Shown here in pieces: positions 1-7,900 of a DNA stretch of 64,000 bases. The translations under genes were made by a program, and so were the position numbers. Source of the DNA: Christensenellaceae bacterium (GTDB lineage: Bacteria; Bacillota; Clostridia; Christensenellales; Christensenellaceae); NCBI GenBank assembly GCA_022846035.1, contig AP025580.1:1798001-1862000 (forward strand), read 5' to 3'. How positions within the stretch are numbered: position 1 is the first letter of the stretch; every line of letters starts with the position of its first letter. A model generated the notes under the pieces. The model ran no database searches and was not told where the DNA came from. It saw nothing but the letters and a program-made list of their open reading frames with translations.

Positions 1-644
1 TGTTCGAGTTCCGCTTTCTGCGCGCCGCCCTGCTCGATACGCGCCGCATCCTGATAAGGATCGTACACGATTACTTTCATGCCAAAGCTTTTCGCACGCT
101 TTGCCACCTCACGCCCGACGGTACCAAAACCGATGAGGCCGATGGTCTTTCCCTGCATCTCGATGCCTTTGCGCGCCTGCCACGGTCCTTCGGGCGTCAT
201 ATCCCAGATAACGTCCTTTTCACTGCCGTATTCCATATCCGGCGCTGCGAACACACCGCGCCGAAGCTCCCTGTCCGCCCGTGCGATCTTTCTCGTGACT
301 GCCAGTATCTGCCCGATCGTAAAGTCCGCTACCGGAATCGCTTCCCGCCCGAACGTATAGAACACCGGAATCCCGCGCTCCGTCGCGTAGTCCACGTCGA
401 TGTTGGCCCTCGGGCCGCCACGGATAGATGAAATTGCTTTCAAATTGGTATTCTCCAACACTTTCCGCGATACTTCTTCATATCCGACGATCAAAACGTC
501 GGCGTTTCCAATCTGCTGAATGAGTTGATCTTCCGTCAGGATATGCTCCTCAAAGCCCCAGCCGCCGGTGCGCACCGTATGTCCCGCAACCTTGAGCATT
601 TCAATCCCATCCTGGCTGAAATCAGCGCAAATGTATATCTCCAA
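1..644 (-). CDS. D-2-hydroxyacid dehydrogenase, 3' end outside window
   Basis: This NAD-dependent oxidoreductase of the D-isomer 2-hydroxyacid dehydrogenase family would interconvert a 2-oxoacid and a D-2-hydroxyacid in the cytoplasm. The visible 214 residues hold the N-terminal substrate domain (RGGPRANID at about residue 76, the family substrate-loop motif) and the start of the Rossmann domain (GKTIGLIGFGTVGREVA, a GxGxxG fingerprint followed by the acidic D of VYDPY). The start is TTG at 644, with GGAGG at 653-657 eight bases upstream. It is the last gene visible of the BMC operon, 45 bp after the alcohol dehydrogenase, so it may process an alcohol or hydroxyacid product of that pathway. 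The catalytic Glu and His lie beyond the edge and could not be checked. Confidence 0.85.
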   Translation of the reverse strand, partial: MEIYICADFSQDGIEMLKVAGHTVRTGGWGFEEHILTEDQLIQQIGNADVLIVGYEEVSRKVLENTNLKAISSIRGGPRANIDVDYATERGIPVFYTFGREAIPVADFTIGQILAVTRKIARADRELRRGVFAAPDMEYGSEKDVIWDMTPEGPWQARKGIEMQGKTIGLIGFGTVGREVAKRAKSFGMKVIVYDPYQDAARIEQGGAQKAELE

Positions 645-689
645 ATGGCTCGCCTCCAAACTTATACTGTGTTTCTGTTGTGTTTTGTG

Positions 690-1751
690 TTAGTCTTCCG
701 GATAAAGTATGACCTTGACCGCCTGCTGCGAGCGCAGCAAATCAAGCGCCTTATCAAATTCCGATATTTTCAGTTTATGTGTAATTGCTGTATGAAGAGT
801 GAATTTTCCGGCGACTACCAGGTTCATCACGTTTCTCCATGATACCCAGTCGTAACCGAAATGTCCTTTTAACTGGATGGCGCGTCCGACAATATCGTCT
901 AATGAGAAGCCCAGCGGTTTCGCGTCGTAGCCGATTTTGATGATCACACCGGTTGTGCGCACTATTTCGATCGCCTGCCTGAGTACCGCCGCGACGCCCG
1001 CGCAGTCTATGACCGCCGCGACGCCTTCCCCGTTTGTGATACGCTTTACCTGCGCGATGGCGTCCTCCTGGTCCGAGATGACGATGTCCGTCGCCCCGTG
1101 CTCTTTGGCCATCTCAAAGCGTTCCTTGTCCTGCGAAAGTCCGATCACAATGATCTTAGAAGCGCCTGCCGCCCTTGCGGCCTGGATGGAAAACTGCCCC
1201 AACGCGCCGACGCCGAACACCGCCACGTATTCCCCCGGCATTACCTTTGCTTCCTGCACCACCGCCATATAGGCGTTGCACGCAGGATCGAGGATCGCCG
1301 CTTCCTCAAATGAGATACTGTCCGGCAGCCTCATGAGGGAATTCGGGAACTTCTTGAGCGTTTCCCCGTATATCTTGCAGTACTTGGCGAATCCGCCGTC
1401 AAGGCCGTAACCAAGCCCCAGTCGTTCGGGGCACGAAAGGTAATCCGCCGTGGAGCATGCGTAGCATTCGCCGCACACCTTGCCGGTGTTGTCCGAAACC
1501 ACGCGGTCTCCTACTTTCCATTTTGTAACGTTCTTTCCAACTTTGGCCACAACGCCCGAGAACTCATGTCCCAGTATGACGGGCGGAAACAGGATATCCG
1601 CATGGTGTCCGTTCGCAAACGCGAGGTCCGATCCACACAATCCCGCAGCCTTTACTTCCAGTAAAACATCGTCGTCCCCGATTTCGGGAACAGGTACGTC
1701 GCGTAACTCGATACCGTCTTTTCCCTGCTGATATTTTACAACCGCTTTCAA
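690..1751 (-). CDS. Zinc-dependent alcohol dehydrogenase (MDR family)
   Basis: This is a medium-chain dehydrogenase/reductase of the sorbitol, threonine and galactitol-1-phosphate dehydrogenase group. It would oxidise a secondary alcohol or polyol (or run in reverse) with NAD(P). The catalytic zinc ligands are visible in CGSD (about residue 39) and GHEFSG (about 62), and the structural zinc lobe is the four-cysteine run CGECYACSTADYLSC. A nucleotide-binding GVGALG lies near residue 178. The length of 353 aa is normal. The start is TTG at 1751 with GGAGG seven bases upstream, inside the end of gntR, five bases after its stop. No amphipathic targeting extension is seen, so it probably works outside the shell. 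The substrate cannot be named from sequence. Confidence 0.9.
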   Translation of the reverse strand: MKAVVKYQQGKDGIELRDVPVPEIGDDDVLLEVKAAGLCGSDLAFANGHHADILFPPVILGHEFSGVVAKVGKNVTKWKVGDRVVSDNTGKVCGECYACSTADYLSCPERLGLGYGLDGGFAKYCKIYGETLKKFPNSLMRLPDSISFEEAAILDPACNAYMAVVQEAKVMPGEYVAVFGVGALGQFSIQAARAAGASKIIVIGLSQDKERFEMAKEHGATDIVISDQEDAIAQVKRITNGEGVAAVIDCAGVAAVLRQAIEIVRTTGVIIKIGYDAKPLGFSLDDIVGRAIQLKGHFGYDWVSWRNVMNLVVAGKFTLHTAITHKLKISEFDKALDLLRSQQAVKVILYPED

Positions 1752-1755
1752 ATTT

Positions 1756-2466
1756 CTACCTCCACCTGTGAATCAGGAATTTGAAGTTGTCGACCCGTAA
1801 ATATTCGTTGGAGTAGATAAGCGGGGTTCCGTATGCGTCGTTCACCATCATCTTGAACTTTAAGAGCACGTCGCCCTCGGAAAGCTCAAGCATTTTGGCG
1901 ATCTCCCCTTCCGCTTTCATAGGCACCAGTTCCGCGATGCAAAGGCCCATTTCAATGCCGGCCTGGTTTTCGATGAATTTGTAAAGCGAGACGTTCTCAT
2001 CCGTTACGGAAAGAAAATCTTCCACCAGGCGCGGCGCCAGGTAGTCTTCCGAATAGACCACCGGACGGCCGTCCGCCGTACGGATACGCGCGCACATGAC
2101 GAGCGTCGTTCCCTCGTTGACGTTGAGTTTGTCCGCGATTTCACCTTCCGCGCGCACCAGTTCCTTTTTAAAGGACTGTACGCCCGCCGTGTAACCGCTG
2201 AGCTCGATCATCTCCGTGACACTCAGATTGTTATTCAGTGTATCTGCGATCTGGTCCATATTACAGGAAACAAACGTTCCCTTTCCCTGCACGGAATAAA
2301 CCACACCCTCGTTTTTCAGGGCGTTAACCGCTTCGCGCAGCGTCAGACGGCTCACGCCTAAAAGCTCGGAAAGCTGTGTTTCGGAAGGCAATTTATCGCC
2401 CACCTTCAGCTTATTCGCCTTGATATACTTGAATAATTTGTTTTTCGTGTCAACATACGCCAACAT
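1756..2466 (-). CDS. GntR-family transcriptional regulator with UTRA domain
   Basis: This is a HutC-subfamily GntR regulator. An N-terminal winged helix-turn-helix (KLPSETQLSELLGVSRLTLREAV) is followed by QGKGTFV and a C-terminal UTRA effector-binding domain (VVYSEDYLAPRLVEDF, then LIYSNEYLRVDNFKF). UTRA domains bind small phosphorylated sugars or acids, which would fit control by the BMC pathway intermediate. I chose the ATG at 2466 because GGAG precedes it by nine bases; an in-frame ATG at 2481 has no ribosome binding site. It sits between the aldolase-like gene and the alcohol dehydrogenase in one operon. Its likely operator is the palindrome TCATCTGATGA found in both locus promoters (3616-3626 and 10051-10061); that assignment is inference. 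Confidence 0.92.
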   Translation of the reverse strand: MLAYVDTKNKLFKYIKANKLKVGDKLPSETQLSELLGVSRLTLREAVNALKNEGVVYSVQGKGTFVSCNMDQIADTLNNNLSVTEMIELSGYTAGVQSFKKELVRAEGEIADKLNVNEGTTLVMCARIRTADGRPVVYSEDYLAPRLVEDFLSVTDENVSLYKFIENQAGIEMGLCIAELVPMKAEGEIAKMLELSEGDVLLKFKMMVNDAYGTPLIYSNEYLRVDNFKFLIHRWR

Positions 2467-2511
2467 TGCTTTTTTCTCCATTTCAGTTTTTTACTGAGCC
2501 GGCCGCTTACG

Positions 2512-3231
2512 TTAGGTCACATAACTCGACATAACCCTCGTTGCGCCCTGTGGCAACGCCGTAATGCCGCCGCCCAATACGGCCACATCCGCCTTGCCCG
2601 CGCAAGCTGCGATTACCTCTGCAATCACGCCGGAATCTGCCTTTGCATTGCTCATTACAAATGATAATACAATATGCTTGATTCCGCAATCACAAATCAT
2701 TTTCACCGCTTCCCTCAAAGCGTCTGTACAAGCGATTCCCGCTTCCAAAAGCGCCCTTACGCACACGCCGTCCGTTGAAGCGGCAGTGATCATCGCCGTC
2801 TCCAGATCGTTACGCGCGTCGCTTAGCCGGTTTTCTTTCACCAAGTCCATATTGACAGGAATCGTAATCTCGTTCGCGCCGTTCTTAACCGCTTCATTGA
2901 CCTCCGCGTACTTTGCGTACGTGGAAGTGGTGCCGCCCGGCAGGCTGATGATGGTGTCCACCTTTGCACTGCCATGAAGCTTTTCCGCCGCGAGGTTTAC
3001 GAACCATTGCGGTACGCACAGCGCCGTATATCCTTTGCTCCTGACCGCCGCGCATGCCTGTTCAAGGTCGCCGACCGTTGCGTGCGGATCCATCTTCACC
3101 AGTTCGTACGAACCCGCCGCACAGGCGCCTCCCATAGACGGGGCCGCCTGCATGCCGCCCTGCATTGCGGAAAGGTTTCTATATACTTCCTCGGTAATCT
3201 TCTTGATGATGTCTTCCATTTCCAATTTCAA
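2512..3231 (-). CDS. DeoC-like aldolase homologue with BMC targeting helix, catalytic residues missing
   Basis: This is a 239-aa protein of the deoxyribose-phosphate aldolase (DeoC) family, the only candidate aldehyde-producing enzyme in the locus. Family landmarks align throughout: GYTALCVPQWFV, GANEITIPVN, VRALLEAG and the final GATRVMSS. The DeoC catalytic residues do not. The Asp is T123, the first Lys is R159, the Schiff-base Lys (KTSTG in DeoC) is V188, and the last Lys (KxSGG) is A217 or V218. The N-terminus, MEDIIKKITEEVYRNL, is an amphipathic helix followed by a Gly/Ala/Met-rich linker, as in BMC encapsulation peptides, so it is probably cargo. It is either a non-catalytic or scaffold protein or an enzyme with another chemistry; K185 and K197 are the nearest lysines. 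The start is taken as TTG at 3231; ATG at 3219 is possible. Confidence 0.8.
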   Translation of the reverse strand: MKLEMEDIIKKITEEVYRNLSAMQGGMQAAPSMGGACAAGSYELVKMDPHATVGDLEQACAAVRSKGYTALCVPQWFVNLAAEKLHGSAKVDTIISLPGGTTSTYAKYAEVNEAVKNGANEITIPVNMDLVKENRLSDARNDLETAMITAASTDGVCVRALLEAGIACTDALREAVKMICDCGIKHIVLSFVMSNAKADSGVIAEVIAACAGKADVAVLGGGITALPQGATRVMSSYVT

Positions 3232-3280
3232 TCACTCGCTTTCCGTAAATCCGTTATTTTGATGCAGTGACCGCCTGGTT

Positions 3281-3556
3281 TTACTTCCCCGGCAGGATAT
3301 TTTCGACATCGTCATGGGGACGCGGAATGATATGCATTCCAAACAGTTCTCCTACGCGCTTCGCCGCCGATGCGCCCGCTTCCACCGCCGCGCGTACCGC
3401 GCCGACGTCGCCGCGAACCACAACGGTCACAAGGCCGCTGCCGATCTGTTCTTTACCTGTCAGTTCCACGTTCGCCGCTTTGACCATTGCGTCAGCAGCT
3501 TCGATCGCGCCGATCAGACCTTTGGTCTCCACCAATCCAAGAGCCTGTTTTTCCAT
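3281..3556 (-). CDS. BMC-H hexameric shell protein
   Basis: This is a single-domain bacterial microcompartment shell protein of the PduA/EutM/CcmK family, which tiles shell facets as hexamers with a central pore. It begins [23 protein letters not shown] and contains the family signature [16 protein letters not shown] and the C-terminal [10 protein letters not shown]. The start is the ATG at 3556 with GGAGG eight bases upstream; the in-frame ATG at 3571 overlaps that ribosome binding site. It is nearly a duplicate of the BMC-H protein at 4266-4544. It is the first gene after the internal promoter at 3610-3638, so it and the aldolase-like gene can be expressed separately from the upstream shell genes. 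Confidence 0.96.
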   Translation of the reverse strand: MEKQALGLVETKGLIGAIEAADAMVKAANVELTGKEQIGSGLVTVVVRGDVGAVRAAVEAGASAAKRVGELFGMHIIPRPHDDVENILPGK

Positions 3557-3609
3557 TTCTGTATCCTCCATATTATCTAATGATTATGATGTGATGTATT
3601 ATATTTATA

Positions 3610-3638
3610 TATATATCATCTGATGACTTGAGTGTCAA
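3610..3638 (-). promoter_or_regulatory. Internal BMC promoter
   Basis: On the minus strand, TTGACA (3633-3638) and TATATA (3610-3615) are separated by exactly 17 bases. The spacer contains the palindrome TCATCAGATGA, so repressor binding would block the polymerase directly. It drives the second BMC-H gene, the aldolase-like gene, gntR and the two dehydrogenases. Confidence 0.7.
3616..3626. promoter_or_regulatory. Palindromic operator, copy 2 (probable GntR site)
   Basis: This is a perfect 11-bp inverted repeat, TCATC-T-GATGA, inside the spacer of the internal promoter. The identical sequence occurs at 10051-10061 beside the first promoter of the locus. GntR is the only regulator encoded in the locus, so it is the likely binder (inference). 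Confidence 0.65.
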
Positions 3639-3690
3639 TGTTTTTCTATGGTTTTATGCGATAAAATACAAGTTTTTTATTTCATAAAAC

Positions 3691-3981
3691 CTATGTGGTT
3701 TTGATCATCCGGCCGTCGATGGTGACGCTGTCGATTACGCCGCATACCGTGAGGTCTCCGATCATTTCTTCGTCGCCGAACATCCGCTTGGCGGCGTCCC
3801 CCTCCGAATTGACGAGCACGATGTCGCCCGTACCCGCTCCCGCCGCGTCAAATGCGATGACGCGCGGTCCTTTTTTTTCAAGCTTATCATTGAGCCATTC
3901 GATAATGACCAGTTTTTTCGCCGTAAACGATTCGTCTTTTACCGTGGAAACGACGTTTCCCACCACTCTGGCGATTTTCAT
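3691..3981 (-). CDS. BMC vertex protein (EutN/CcmL family), copy 1
   Basis: This is a 96-aa pentamer-forming shell protein that caps icosahedral vertices. The EutN/CcmL fold is recognised by ARVVGNVVSTVKDE at the N-terminus, VAFDAAGAGTGDIVLV in the middle and CGVIDSVTIDG at the end. It lies 14 bp after the next vertex gene and shares the VVGNVVSTVK opening with it, suggesting a local duplication. After it comes a promoter-bearing gap of about 130 bp, so it is the last gene of the first transcription block. Confidence 0.95.
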   Translation of the reverse strand: MKIARVVGNVVSTVKDESFTAKKLVIIEWLNDKLEKKGPRVIAFDAAGAGTGDIVLVNSEGDAAKRMFGDEEMIGDLTVCGVIDSVTIDGRMIKTT

Positions 3982-3995
3982 ACTTCGTCCTCACG

Positions 3996-4262
3996 TTACA
4001 TCAGTTCGTTATACGAGTCGATAAACCCGCAAACAGATGCGTCGGCCGGCGTATTTTCGCGGCGCAAAAGAAGACCCGCTTCCTTGGATTCCATAATGAA
4101 AACATAATCGCCTACCCCCGCCTGCTTGGTCGCGTCCGCCGCCACGATCGCCTCCGCCGGCAGTCCGTCGTTCAGGATTTGCACAACGAGCAGCTTAATT
4201 CCGGTCAGATTTTCATTTTTGACAGTGGAAACCACATTACCGACGACTCTTCCCGTGCGCAT
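3996..4262 (-). CDS. BMC vertex protein (EutN/CcmL family), copy 2
   Basis: This is an 88-aa EutN/CcmL pentamer protein: TGRVVGNVVSTVKNE at the start, VAADATKQAGVGDYVFIM in the middle and CGFIDSYNELM at the end. It is shorter than its neighbour at the C-terminus. The start at 4262 is preceded by GGAG in the last codons of the BMC-H gene, only three bases after that gene's stop, so the two are probably translationally coupled. Confidence 0.95.
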   Translation of the reverse strand: MRTGRVVGNVVSTVKNENLTGIKLLVVQILNDGLPAEAIVAADATKQAGVGDYVFIMESKEAGLLLRRENTPADASVCGFIDSYNELM

Positions 4263-4265
4263 CTC

Positions 4266-4544
4266 TTACTCCATATGCGGCAGAATCGTTTCCGTATCGT
4301 TATGCGGACGCGGGATGACATGTACGCCGTACAGCTCGCCGACGCGCTTGGCAGCGGCAGCGCCTGCGTCAACGGCGGCTTTTACCGCGCCTACGTCGCC
4401 GCGAACCATGACCGTAACAAGGCCGGAGCCGATACGTTCCTTACCGATCAGCTTTACGTTAGCCGCTTTGACCATTGCGTCGGCAGCTTCGATCGAACCG
4501 ATCAAACCTTTTGTTTCTACCATTCCCAAAGCTTCTTTTTCCAT
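4266..4544 (-). CDS. BMC-H hexameric shell protein
   Basis: This is a PduA/EutM-like facet protein, starting [23 protein letters not shown] and containing [17 protein letters not shown] and [10 protein letters not shown]. The start at ATG 4544 has AAAGGAG eight bases upstream; the ATG at 4550 is too close to it. It is very similar to the shell protein at 3281-3556, so the locus encodes two close paralogues that could co-assemble or differ in pore properties. It lies between the PduT-like trimer gene and the vertex protein pair. Confidence 0.96.
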   Translation of the reverse strand: MEKEALGMVETKGLIGSIEAADAMVKAANVKLIGKERIGSGLVTVMVRGDVGAVKAAVDAGAAAAKRVGELYGVHVIPRPHNDTETILPHME

Positions 4545-4588
4545 TTTCATTACTCCTTTTTTATAATTTGAGTATTATATCAGTCGGC

Positions 4589-5134
4589 CTATAAGAGCGA
4601 GCCAACCAGGTCACGATGCAAAGAAGGGATTACTACGCACTGCGAAAGCAGGCCTTGTATTTCCTCGGTTTCCTTAACGGCGGCAACCGCAGCCTCTGCC
4701 GCCGCGACGTCTCCTGTCAGCACCACGAAAGATTTCCCGCCGAGGCCCCGCCCGAGACGCACTTCTATCAGGTCGATATTCGCCGTTTTCACCGCCGTAT
4801 CGGCAGCGATCACCGCCGCGCACAGAGAGAAAGTTTCGACAATGCCTACCGCGTCCACCCTGCCGATTTCGCTGGCCGCGCCCACCGCGCGCAATACCTG
4901 CTCGTGCACGTTTGGGATCACCAGGCTGTCCACCAATTTATCCACGGCGTTCTCGCAGCCCGCCTGTACGGACGAGCGCACCGCCATTACGTCGCCTGCG
5001 ACGATCGCAATGTATTTCCCCGCGCATACCGGCTGTGCGCTTACAAGCCTTACGTCCGCCGTTTTAAGCATCGCGTCCGCGGATTCGATCCCCACCGGTA
5101 TGTTATTGAGTTCTATCATTCCAAGTGCATTCAC
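4589..5134 (-). CDS. pduT: BMC-T trimeric shell protein, PduT-like, with Fe-S cysteine
   Basis: This 181-aa protein is a tandem fusion of two BMC domains, forming a pseudohexameric trimer. Domain 1 starts NALGMIELNNIPVGIESADAM and domain 2 DAVGIVETFSLCAAVIAADTA. The order and spacing match PduT, whose Cys38 sits at the pore and binds a [4Fe-4S] cluster. The equivalent residue is Cys37 in SAQPVCAGKY. PduT partners with PduS to move electrons across the shell, and a PduS-like gene lies immediately upstream (stop to start gap of 21 bp). The start is GTG at 5134 with GGAGG eight bases upstream. The assignment as PduT-like is from alignment by eye with the Salmonella protein. Confidence 0.9.
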   Translation of the reverse strand: MNALGMIELNNIPVGIESADAMLKTADVRLVSAQPVCAGKYIAIVAGDVMAVRSSVQAGCENAVDKLVDSLVIPNVHEQVLRAVGAASEIGRVDAVGIVETFSLCAAVIAADTAVKTANIDLIEVRLGRGLGGKSFVVLTGDVAAAEAAVAAVKETEEIQGLLSQCVVIPSLHRDLVGSLL

Positions 5135-5155
5135 TTACTTTTCCTCCCGTGTCTT

Positions 5156-6469
5156 TTACATTGTGATCTCAATGAAGTCGCCGACTGCGCTCACGATGCC
5201 GGATATGCTTGCGTGTATCTTAGAACCGAGCGCGTTTTCGCGAATATCCGCGATGAGGTCCCCTGCGTTCACGCTGTCGCCCACCGCGACGACCGGCGTC
5301 GACGGTGCGCCAATACTCATCTTAAGCGGTATCCTGACTTGATTGACGTTCATCAGCTCGTCCTCGAGCGGCGCGGGAACGTCGTATTTGCTAAGCCCCA
5401 AGCGCGCGATCATACGGGAAACGGGAATCCGTTTGCCGTCTATGTCCGGATCGGGCGCAAATGGCACTTCCTTTTGCGGCTTGACGCCCTGTGCCATCAT
5501 ACCCGATTTCAAACGCTGCATGATCTTTGAAGGCGACAGCCCGAAGTTGCACGCGTAATAGGTGCAAATGCCGCAATCGCAGCATGAAAACACTGAATTT
5601 GCCGTTCCGAGCAAAGCTCCTGAACCCTGGGAAACGGCGCGCATCGCTTTGTGCGGCTGCACGTTTAAGCCAAGCGCGTTTCGCGGACACATCTGCGTGC
5701 ACATGCTGCAGTTGCAGCATACCGCCTTTGCCAGACGAATATCGCGCTCGATATTGTCCTGTTTTTTAGCGAGTAGCGGATGGTCGTCCGGAATAACCAG
5801 CAGGCCTCCCGTTGTCTTAGTCACCGGCGTGCTTAAATCTTTGGTAAGCTTACCCATGCACGGCCCGCCGATCACGACCGTGTAACCGTCCATATTTTCC
5901 GGCGCGCCCGCCCTTTGAAGCAGCAGAGATATGGGCGTGCCAATGGGCACGCGCAGCGTCACCGGCTGTTTTACGTGCGCTCCCACCGTCACCATTTTGT
6001 CTGTGACCGGTTTTCCCTTGAGCGCGTTGGCAATGTTTACCAGTGTGCTTACGTTACACACAACCGCTCCCACGTCCAGTGGAAGCCCTCCCGTGGGAAT
6101 AACCCGTCCCGTTACTTCAAACACCATCTGCTGTTCGTCTCCGGCGGGATAATAGCTCTTGAACAACTTAACGCTTACCCCTTGCGAGCGTGCCGCCTTT
6201 TTCAGCGCCGCTACCGCGTCATGGTAATGCTCCTTAAGGCAGATGACTGCTTTTTTAGCCCCCACCTGTTCTTTTACAGCCGCGATTCCCGCGACAACGT
6301 CCTCTGCATACCTTGCCATCAGTTGTTGGTCAACGCGCAGCAATGGTTCGCATTCCGCGCCGTTGCCGATCACGTATTCCGCCTGGCAGCCGATCTTTAC
6401 ATGTGTGGGAAAACCAGCGCCGCCCGCGCCGATGATCCCCGCTTCCCTCACGCTGTCAATCAAACTCAT
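5156..6469 (-). CDS. pduS: PduS-like Fe-S flavoprotein (RnfC/SLBB family)
   Basis: This is a 437-aa redox protein of the RnfC/NuoF-like group that accompanies PduT. It has an N-terminal nucleotide/FMN-binding loop (GIIGAGGAGFPTHVK), an SLBB-type middle domain and two [4Fe-4S] motifs, CCNCSMCTQMCP (about residues 250-262) and CCDCGICTYYAC (about 298-309). A C-terminal biotinyl-like stretch ends the protein. It probably oxidises NADH inside the compartment and passes electrons to the PduT-like pore, so NAD+ is regenerated for the aldehyde dehydrogenase. I chose ATG 6469 because GAGGT is well spaced from it; ATG 6475 is one base from that site. It begins 12 bp after the aldehyde dehydrogenase stop. 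In Pdu loci PduS was first described as a cobalamin reductase, but no B12 enzyme is visible here. Confidence 0.92.
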   Translation of the reverse strand: MSLIDSVREAGIIGAGGAGFPTHVKIGCQAEYVIGNGAECEPLLRVDQQLMARYAEDVVAGIAAVKEQVGAKKAVICLKEHYHDAVAALKKAARSQGVSVKLFKSYYPAGDEQQMVFEVTGRVIPTGGLPLDVGAVVCNVSTLVNIANALKGKPVTDKMVTVGAHVKQPVTLRVPIGTPISLLLQRAGAPENMDGYTVVIGGPCMGKLTKDLSTPVTKTTGGLLVIPDDHPLLAKKQDNIERDIRLAKAVCCNCSMCTQMCPRNALGLNVQPHKAMRAVSQGSGALLGTANSVFSCCDCGICTYYACNFGLSPSKIMQRLKSGMMAQGVKPQKEVPFAPDPDIDGKRIPVSRMIARLGLSKYDVPAPLEDELMNVNQVRIPLKMSIGAPSTPVVAVGDSVNAGDLIADIRENALGSKIHASISGIVSAVGDFIEITM

Positions 6470-6481
6470 ACCCATACCTCG

Positions 6482-7879
6482 TTAAATAATCCTCAAATCG
6501 CCCTGCAGTACGCATCTTCTTGTGCGCGTAAATGTCCGCGCGCTCGTTTGTCCCTCGCCGGTGGGGGTGGCGATCGTCATGGTCGCGAATCCCTCTCCCC
6601 CGAACCCGTTGCCTGCATAGGACGGTCCGTTTTTCACAAAAATCGTTGTATTGAGAGCTGCCGCCGCCATCGACAGGTGGCGCACGTTCATCGAATGGAT
6701 CACCGCCGAATGCTTGCAGTTCTTTTCCGCCATCAGCGCGCTGGCGATTGCATCGTCAATATCCCGCACCCTGGCCACGCCCAGCACAGGCATCAGCATT
6801 TCTGTCATAATGAACGGATGCGTGCGCTCCACTTCCGCAATAATAATACGCGGTTCGCCTGAAAAAGCGACGCCTGCGTTACGCAGGATTACCGCCGCAT
6901 CCTTTCCCACGTATTTACGGTTGATGACATAATTGCCGTTTTTCTCGATCAACGTGGTTTTCATCACCTTATCAATATCCGCGCCATATATCCTGGCAGC
7001 GCCGTTTTTGCACATCTCGTCCATAAGCTGTTCCGCGATGTTCTCAAAAGCAAAAACTTCTTTTTCCGAGATACACATCACGTTATTGTCAAAACTCGCC
7101 CCGTCGATAATATCCTTGGCGGCCTTTTGAATATCCGCCGTATCGTCCACGATTGCGGGCGGGTTGCCCGGTCCTGCGGCGATTACTCTTTTCCCTGTTT
7201 TCATAGCCACCGCGACCACCGCTTCGCCGCCTGTTACCGACAATAACGTAATATCTCGGTGTTCCATCATTTTTTGCCCGCTCTCCATCGTCGGTTCTTT
7301 GACCGTCGTCACCAGCGTCTGCGGGCCGCCTGCCGAAGCTACCGCTTCGTTTACGATACGCATCGCTTCCTGTGAGCACTTCTTTGCCGCCGGATGTGGA
7401 TTGAATACCACCGCGTTGCCTGCGGCGATCATACTGATCGCATTGTTGAGCACCGAACTGGTCGGATTGGTAGAGGGGATGATGGAACCGATCACACCAA
7501 ACGGCGCATGTTCAATGAGCGTCAGTCCTTCGTCGCCTGAAACCGCGCGGGTTTCGATGTCCTCGGTTCCCGGCGTGCTTTCCGCGAGCAGCACGTTTTT
7601 AAACGCTTTCTGGTCCGCGTGGCCGTAACCCGTTTCCTCGTGCGCCAGCTTCCCCAGATAGTCGGCGTTTTTTACGCCCGCCGTACGGATCGCTTCAATA
7701 ATACGTTTGCGCTGCTTAAGCGTCATTGCCGCCAGTTGCCTTTGCGCCAGCTTGGCGTTTTCCACCGCTTCGTCCATATCGTCGCACAACCATCGCGCCG
7801 TATTACCGGCTGCATGGGTAAGCAGGCCGCTTACCGTACTGGCGATGAGTTTTTTAAGCTGTTCTTCCGTCATTTGCAT
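6482..7879 (-). CDS. CoA-acylating aldehyde dehydrogenase (PduP/EutE type)
   Basis: It converts an aldehyde, CoA and NAD+ to acyl-CoA and NADH in the compartment lumen. The catalytic Cys is C269 in FDNNVMCISEKEV, the EutE/PduP context. Nucleotide-binding landmarks are IGSIIPSTNPTSSVL (about 131-143) and AAGPGNPPAIVDDTADI (about 234-250). The first 20 residues, TEEQLKKLIASTVSGLL, form an amphipathic helix of the encapsulation-peptide type, followed by a linker before the conserved domain. The length of 465 aa is typical. It is flanked by the tailed vertex protein upstream and PduS downstream. It is the core enzyme of any aldehyde-processing BMC; whether it handles acetaldehyde, propionaldehyde or lactaldehyde cannot be told from sequence. 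Confidence 0.95.
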   Translation of the reverse strand: MQMTEEQLKKLIASTVSGLLTHAAGNTARWLCDDMDEAVENAKLAQRQLAAMTLKQRKRIIEAIRTAGVKNADYLGKLAHEETGYGHADQKAFKNVLLAESTPGTEDIETRAVSGDEGLTLIEHAPFGVIGSIIPSTNPTSSVLNNAISMIAAGNAVVFNPHPAAKKCSQEAMRIVNEAVASAGGPQTLVTTVKEPTMESGQKMMEHRDITLLSVTGGEAVVAVAMKTGKRVIAAGPGNPPAIVDDTADIQKAAKDIIDGASFDNNVMCISEKEVFAFENIAEQLMDEMCKNGAARIYGADIDKVMKTTLIEKNGNYVINRKYVGKDAAVILRNAGVAFSGEPRIIIAEVERTHPFIMTEMLMPVLGVARVRDIDDAIASALMAEKNCKHSAVIHSMNVRHLSMAAAALNTTIFVKNGPSYAGNGFGGEGFATMTIATPTGEGQTSARTFTRTRRCVLQGDLRII

Positions 7880-7900
7880 CTTTCTGCCCCCCGCGGACCC

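Noticed and set aside
4616-5530. Plus-strand reading frame of 304 codons across the PduT- and PduS-like genes
   Set aside because: It is antisense to two clear genes, rich in Arg, His and Tyr, and has no recognisable domain. Similar antisense frames exist at 5915-6862, 7619-8572 and 24304-25182.
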